Assembly: GCA_030606095.1 (NCBI GenBank)
Contig: JAUWHC010000181.1
Location: forward strand, 1 to 6,155
Direction: 5' to 3'
Origin: Promethearchaeota archaeon
GTDB lineage: Archaea; Asgardarchaeota; Lokiarchaeia; Sigyniarchaeales; SOKP01
Length of the DNA stretch: 6,155 bases
Shown here: positions 4,544 to 6,155 of the stretch, piece by piece
Layout of the letters: each line of letters begins with the position of its first letter
Position numbering within the stretch: position 1 is the stretch's first letter
Notes under the pieces: model-generated
The model's input: the letters and a program-made list of their open reading frames with translations, nothing else
What the model was told of the DNA's origin: nothing
Databases searched by the model: none
Position numbers and translations under genes: made by a program

Positions 4544-4939
4544 ATGTCGCTAATTAAAGATACATACGAAGATTATCTCAAAGCAATTTACATCGTATCG
4601 AAGAAAAACAAAGGTGGTTGGGTTTCAAATTCAGAGATTTCTAACTTTTTGAAAGTTAAGCCCGCTTCTGTATCAAACATGTTGTTTAAATTGCAAACTA
4701 ACAATTTAATAAATTGGCGTCCGAGAAAAGCAGTAAGATTAAGTACGAAAGGAAAAGATATAGCAATTGGAACCATTAATAAATATAATCTATGGAAGAG
4801 TTTTTTTATTAATATCTTAGGTGTTAAGGATAGTCTTGAACTCGACGAAATATGTTGTAAAATTGAACATCTTATAACCCCTGAAATATCAGATGCTTTA
4901 GAAAATTTACTTCTCGAAGAAGTTCAAGATAATCTTTAA
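4544..4939 (+). CDS. DtxR/MntR-family metal-dependent transcriptional regulator
   Basis: The 131-residue protein matches DtxR/MntR regulators. It has the N-terminal helix DTYEDYLKAIYIV, a winged helix-turn-helix (about 27-70, with SEISNFLKVKPASVSNMLFKL as recognition region and VRLSTKG as wing), and a dimerisation domain ending in the metal motif DEICCKIEHLITPE. Aligned by eye with DtxR and MntR, the primary-site residues are Asp10 (Asp8 in MntR, Met10 in DtxR), Cys105, Glu108 and His109. The usually conserved His of the RH(R/E)LLE motif is replaced by Tyr81 and the following Glu by Lys85, so the second metal site looks lost. There is no SH3/FeoA-like C-terminal domain, as in MntR-length proteins. 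Such proteins bind DNA when loaded with Fe(II) or Mn(II). The adjacent Fe-S module and divergent region are its likely targets by inference. The ATG at 4544 has no clear Shine-Dalgarno site. Confidence 0.85.
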   Translation: MSLIKDTYEDYLKAIYIVSKKNKGGWVSNSEISNFLKVKPASVSNMLFKLQTNNLINWRPRKAVRLSTKGKDIAIGTINKYNLWKSFFINILGVKDSLELDEICCKIEHLITPEISDALENLLLEEVQDNL

Positions 4940-5037
4940 AAAACAAACTCAAAATTTAAAATTCTTAGTAGCAATTTTATTTCAACTTACTTGTTGCTGA
5001 AGGTATAAAGAATGCCATCATCATTATAAAAATAGAA

Positions 5038-5047
5038 TATAAATTTT
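5038..5047 (+). promoter_or_regulatory. TATA-like box of the UPF0175/PIN operon
   Basis: TATAAATTTT is centred about 35 nt before the ATG at 5078. A start about 25 nt downstream of its centre falls near 5067, so the transcript would be nearly leaderless. That agrees with the absence of a Shine-Dalgarno site before the ATG. Confidence 0.45.
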
Positions 5048-5050
5048 AAG

Positions 5051-5067
5051 TATGAATTCTATTCATA
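5051..5067 (+). promoter_or_regulatory. 17-bp palindrome, candidate antitoxin operator
   Basis: TATGAAT-TCT-ATTCATA has perfect 7-bp arms around a 3-nt centre. It sits between the TATA-like box and the start codon of the antitoxin-like gene. Antitoxins commonly repress their own operon by binding palindromes in this position. Binding by the UPF0175 protein is inferred. Confidence 0.5.
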
Positions 5068-5077
5068 TTATAGAAAA

Positions 5078-5359
5078 ATGGTAGAGAAAATAACATTTAA
5101 ACTCCCAGCTGACCTTCTTGAGTTAACTGGTCTGAGTTCCGAAAATCTGGAAGAAAAGAGTCTTCTGATATGGGTATTAGAAATATATGCAGAGGGGAAG
5201 ATCACTCTCTCCAAAGCAGCTAATCTTTTGAATATGAAAGTGGATGATTTTTTATCAGAATTTCATAAACGCCATCTGAGACATATTGGAGGACCTGAAT
5301 CCATAAAAGAAGCTCAAAAGGAGCTTGATGTAGTGCAGAATTTAATAAATGATAAGTAA
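5078..5359 (+). CDS. UPF0175-family antitoxin-like protein
   Basis: This 93-residue protein matches the UPF0175 family. It has a short N-terminal strand (KITFKLPADLLELTG), the helix LLIWVLEIYAEGKITLSKAANLLNM, and a helix-turn-helix-like segment at about 42-64 (TLSKAANLLNMKVDDFLSEFHKR). UPF0175 members are regarded as VapB-like antitoxins that bind DNA and neutralise PIN-domain toxins. The gene after it, starting 5 nt past its stop, encodes such a PIN protein, giving the classic antitoxin-first order. The C-terminal helix (about 73-92, ESIKEAQKELDVVQNLI) is a candidate toxin-binding tail. The gene is intact although its partner is broken. There is no Shine-Dalgarno site, and translation is probably nearly leaderless. 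Confidence 0.75.
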   Translation: MVEKITFKLPADLLELTGLSSENLEEKSLLIWVLEIYAEGKITLSKAANLLNMKVDDFLSEFHKRHLRHIGGPESIKEAQKELDVVQNLINDK

Positions 5360-5364
5360 TATAT

Positions 5365-5817
5365 ATGATTATCCTCGATAATAGTATCTTAAGCGCTTTT
5401 AAACGTCTTAAGCTTCTTTCTCATCTAAAAGAACTTGTATCGGCGGCAATAATCTCGAAAGAAGTTCTAAATGAATATACAGAGCAATAACAGAAGACAA
5501 TTCCAAATTGGATTAAGATCTTGCAACCAAGCAAAGAGATAACATTGGAATCAACTCCAATCTCTTTAAGTTTGGCGGATTTAAGCTTAATGAGATTAGG
5601 TTTAGAATTTAAAATCCCTATTGCTTCAGATGATAAAACTTTACGTCAATTTGCTAAGAAGTTAGGGATTTCTATTACAAGATCTCTTGGATTATTAAAA
5701 TCTCTCTATAAAAATAAAATTATTAAGACAAGGGAAGAATATATTTCTTTTTTAGACTCACTTCAGAAAGATATTTATATTTCTGATGAGCTCATGAAGT
5801 GGGCATTAGAAGAATAA
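5365..5817 (+). pseudogene. PIN-domain (DUF3368-like) toxin gene interrupted by one in-frame TAA
   Basis: Read from the ATG at 5365, one frame runs to the TAA at 5815-5817, 151 codons in all, which is the normal size for DUF3368-like PIN nucleases. A single TAA at 5488-5490 (codon 42) interrupts it. PIN landmarks lie on both sides: MIILDNSIL with Asp5, SKEVLNEY with Glu33 and Glu37, LADLSL with Asp72, and IASDDKTLRQFAKKLGI with Asp89 and Asp90. The C-terminal GLLKSLYKNKIIKTREEYISFLDSL is typical of the family. PIN toxins are metal-dependent ribonucleases. The stop separates the first acidic residues from the rest, so no intact active site can form. A TTG at 5521 could in principle begin a 98-residue fragment, but it has no Shine-Dalgarno site and lacks the N-terminal half of the fold. 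No frameshift is present. A base-calling error is the main alternative. Confidence 0.75.
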
Positions 5818-5851
5818 GAGTAAAAAAAGATAGTTGTTAGAATAGAAATAT

Positions 5852-5865
5852 AAAAAAAAAAAAAA
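5852..5865 (-). terminator. T14 tract after the MFS transporter gene
   Basis: Fourteen consecutive A on the + strand read as T14 on the - strand, beginning 10 nt downstream of the transporter's stop codon. Long U-tracts suffice for archaeal intrinsic termination. In the + direction it lies 34 nt past the PIN pseudogene and has no such role. Confidence 0.6.
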
Positions 5866-5875
5866 GTTGAAATAT

Positions 5876-6155
5876 TTACAAATCTTGGATTGCTTTTTTT
5901 CTTGCTTCTTCAGTAAGTTCGCTTTCGCCTCTTTTAACAAGAAATACAAAAATTAAAGCGATAATATAGAAAAAAGAACTTACCAAAAATAGCGTTTCAT
6001 TACCAAGGGCATCGACAATTAGACCTACCAGAAAAGGACCTAAGATTGCAGCCATAAAACTAAAGAAATAATAAAGACCTGTATAAGTTCCAATTTTCTT
6101 TGCTGTAGGGGCCATTTCCCACACGATGACAATTGAGTTGATGTTTATAAGAGCC
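5876..6155 (-). CDS. C-terminal end of an MFS transporter (5' truncated by window edge)
   Basis: The - strand frame is open from the window edge to the stop at 5876-5878 and gives the last 92 residues of a membrane protein. It enters mid-helix (ALININSIVIVWEMAP). It continues through a Tyr/Phe-rich helix (TGLYYFFSFMAAILGPFLVGLIVDALG) and a last helix (TLFLVSSFFYIIALIFVFLV), then ends in a basic cytoplasmic tail (KRGESELTEEARKKAIQDL). The layout, with Gly-Pro in the penultimate helix and an aspartate at its end, is that of the final helices of 12-TM major facilitator transporters, resembling UMF1-like members frequent in archaea. The substrate is unknown. The GTG at 6124 is internal and should not be taken as the start. 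Confidence 0.8.
   Translation of the reverse strand, partial: ALININSIVIVWEMAPTAKKIGTYTGLYYFFSFMAAILGPFLVGLIVDALGNETLFLVSSFFYIIALIFVFLVKRGESELTEEARKKAIQDL

Noticed and set aside
4588..4776. 62-residue - strand frame
   Set aside because: Antisense to the DtxR-family gene with no supporting signals.
4970..4998. Hairpin AGCAA/TTGCT after the DtxR-family gene
   Set aside because: The stem is short and the loop long, with no adjacent T-run, so it does not make a convincing terminator.
5488..5490. Recoded stop codon in the PIN gene
   Set aside because: The codon is TAA, not the TAG used for pyrrolysine or the TGA used for selenocysteine, and no downstream recoding hairpin is evident.
5521..5817. 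Stand-alone 98-residue gene starting at TTG
   Set aside because: The sequence upstream in the same frame continues the PIN fold to an ATG at 5365, so this is the distal part of a nonsense-interrupted gene.
1..6155. CRISPR array, tRNA/rRNA gene or insertion sequence
   Set aside because: No regularly spaced repeats, tRNA-like cloverleaf, rRNA motif, transposase or terminal inverted repeats were seen on reading both strands.

Overview
This window is a low-GC piece of DNA that looks archaeal. Several promoters have TATA-box-like elements. Shine-Dalgarno sites are sparse, and T-runs without strong hairpins follow several genes. The gene families present (a single-domain DtxR regulator, a COG0731 radical SAM protein, a stand-alone TsaA/TrmO-like protein, and a UPF0175 plus DUF3368-like PIN pair) are common in archaea. 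The AT-rich style and the MFS-type transporter resemble Asgard (Lokiarchaeia-like) genomes. That placement is inference, and no marker gene fixes it.

Layout. Positions 1-231 hold the 3' end of an unrecognised gene, followed by a transglutaminase-like cysteine hydrolase gene (282-923). Positions 924-1331 are a decayed stretch. The C-terminal tail of a sirtuin lies on the + strand, and a short reading frame of protein-like composition lies on the - strand. They meet head to head near 1110-1165. Positions 1332-3699 carry a four-gene - strand operon in the order NifX-like, NifU-like, radical SAM, TrmO-like. Positions 3700-4089 are a 390-bp divergent promoter region. It has a TATA-like box on each side, a near-identical 16-bp element near each promoter, and a palindrome at the predicted start of the + strand transcript. 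Positions 4090-4939 hold a Gly/Tyr/Arg-rich DUF5320-type protein followed by a DtxR/MntR-family metalloregulator. Positions 5078-5817 hold a UPF0175 antitoxin-like gene and a PIN-domain toxin broken by one in-frame TAA. Positions 5876-6155 hold the C-terminal end of an MFS transporter on the - strand, followed by a T14 terminator.

How the genes may work together. The centre of the window looks like an iron-sulfur or metal-cofactor handling module. It has a NifU/IscU-type scaffold, a NifX-type cofactor carrier with a His-rich tail, a radical SAM enzyme and a DUF5320 protein. A metal-sensing regulator sits beside it, and no structural nitrogenase genes are visible here. The shared element in the divergent region makes joint control of both arms a testable idea. 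The regulator keeps a DtxR-like primary metal site but appears to have lost the ancillary-site residues. The toxin-antitoxin pair has a 17-bp palindrome between its TATA box and start codon that suits autoregulation, while its toxin gene appears inactivated.
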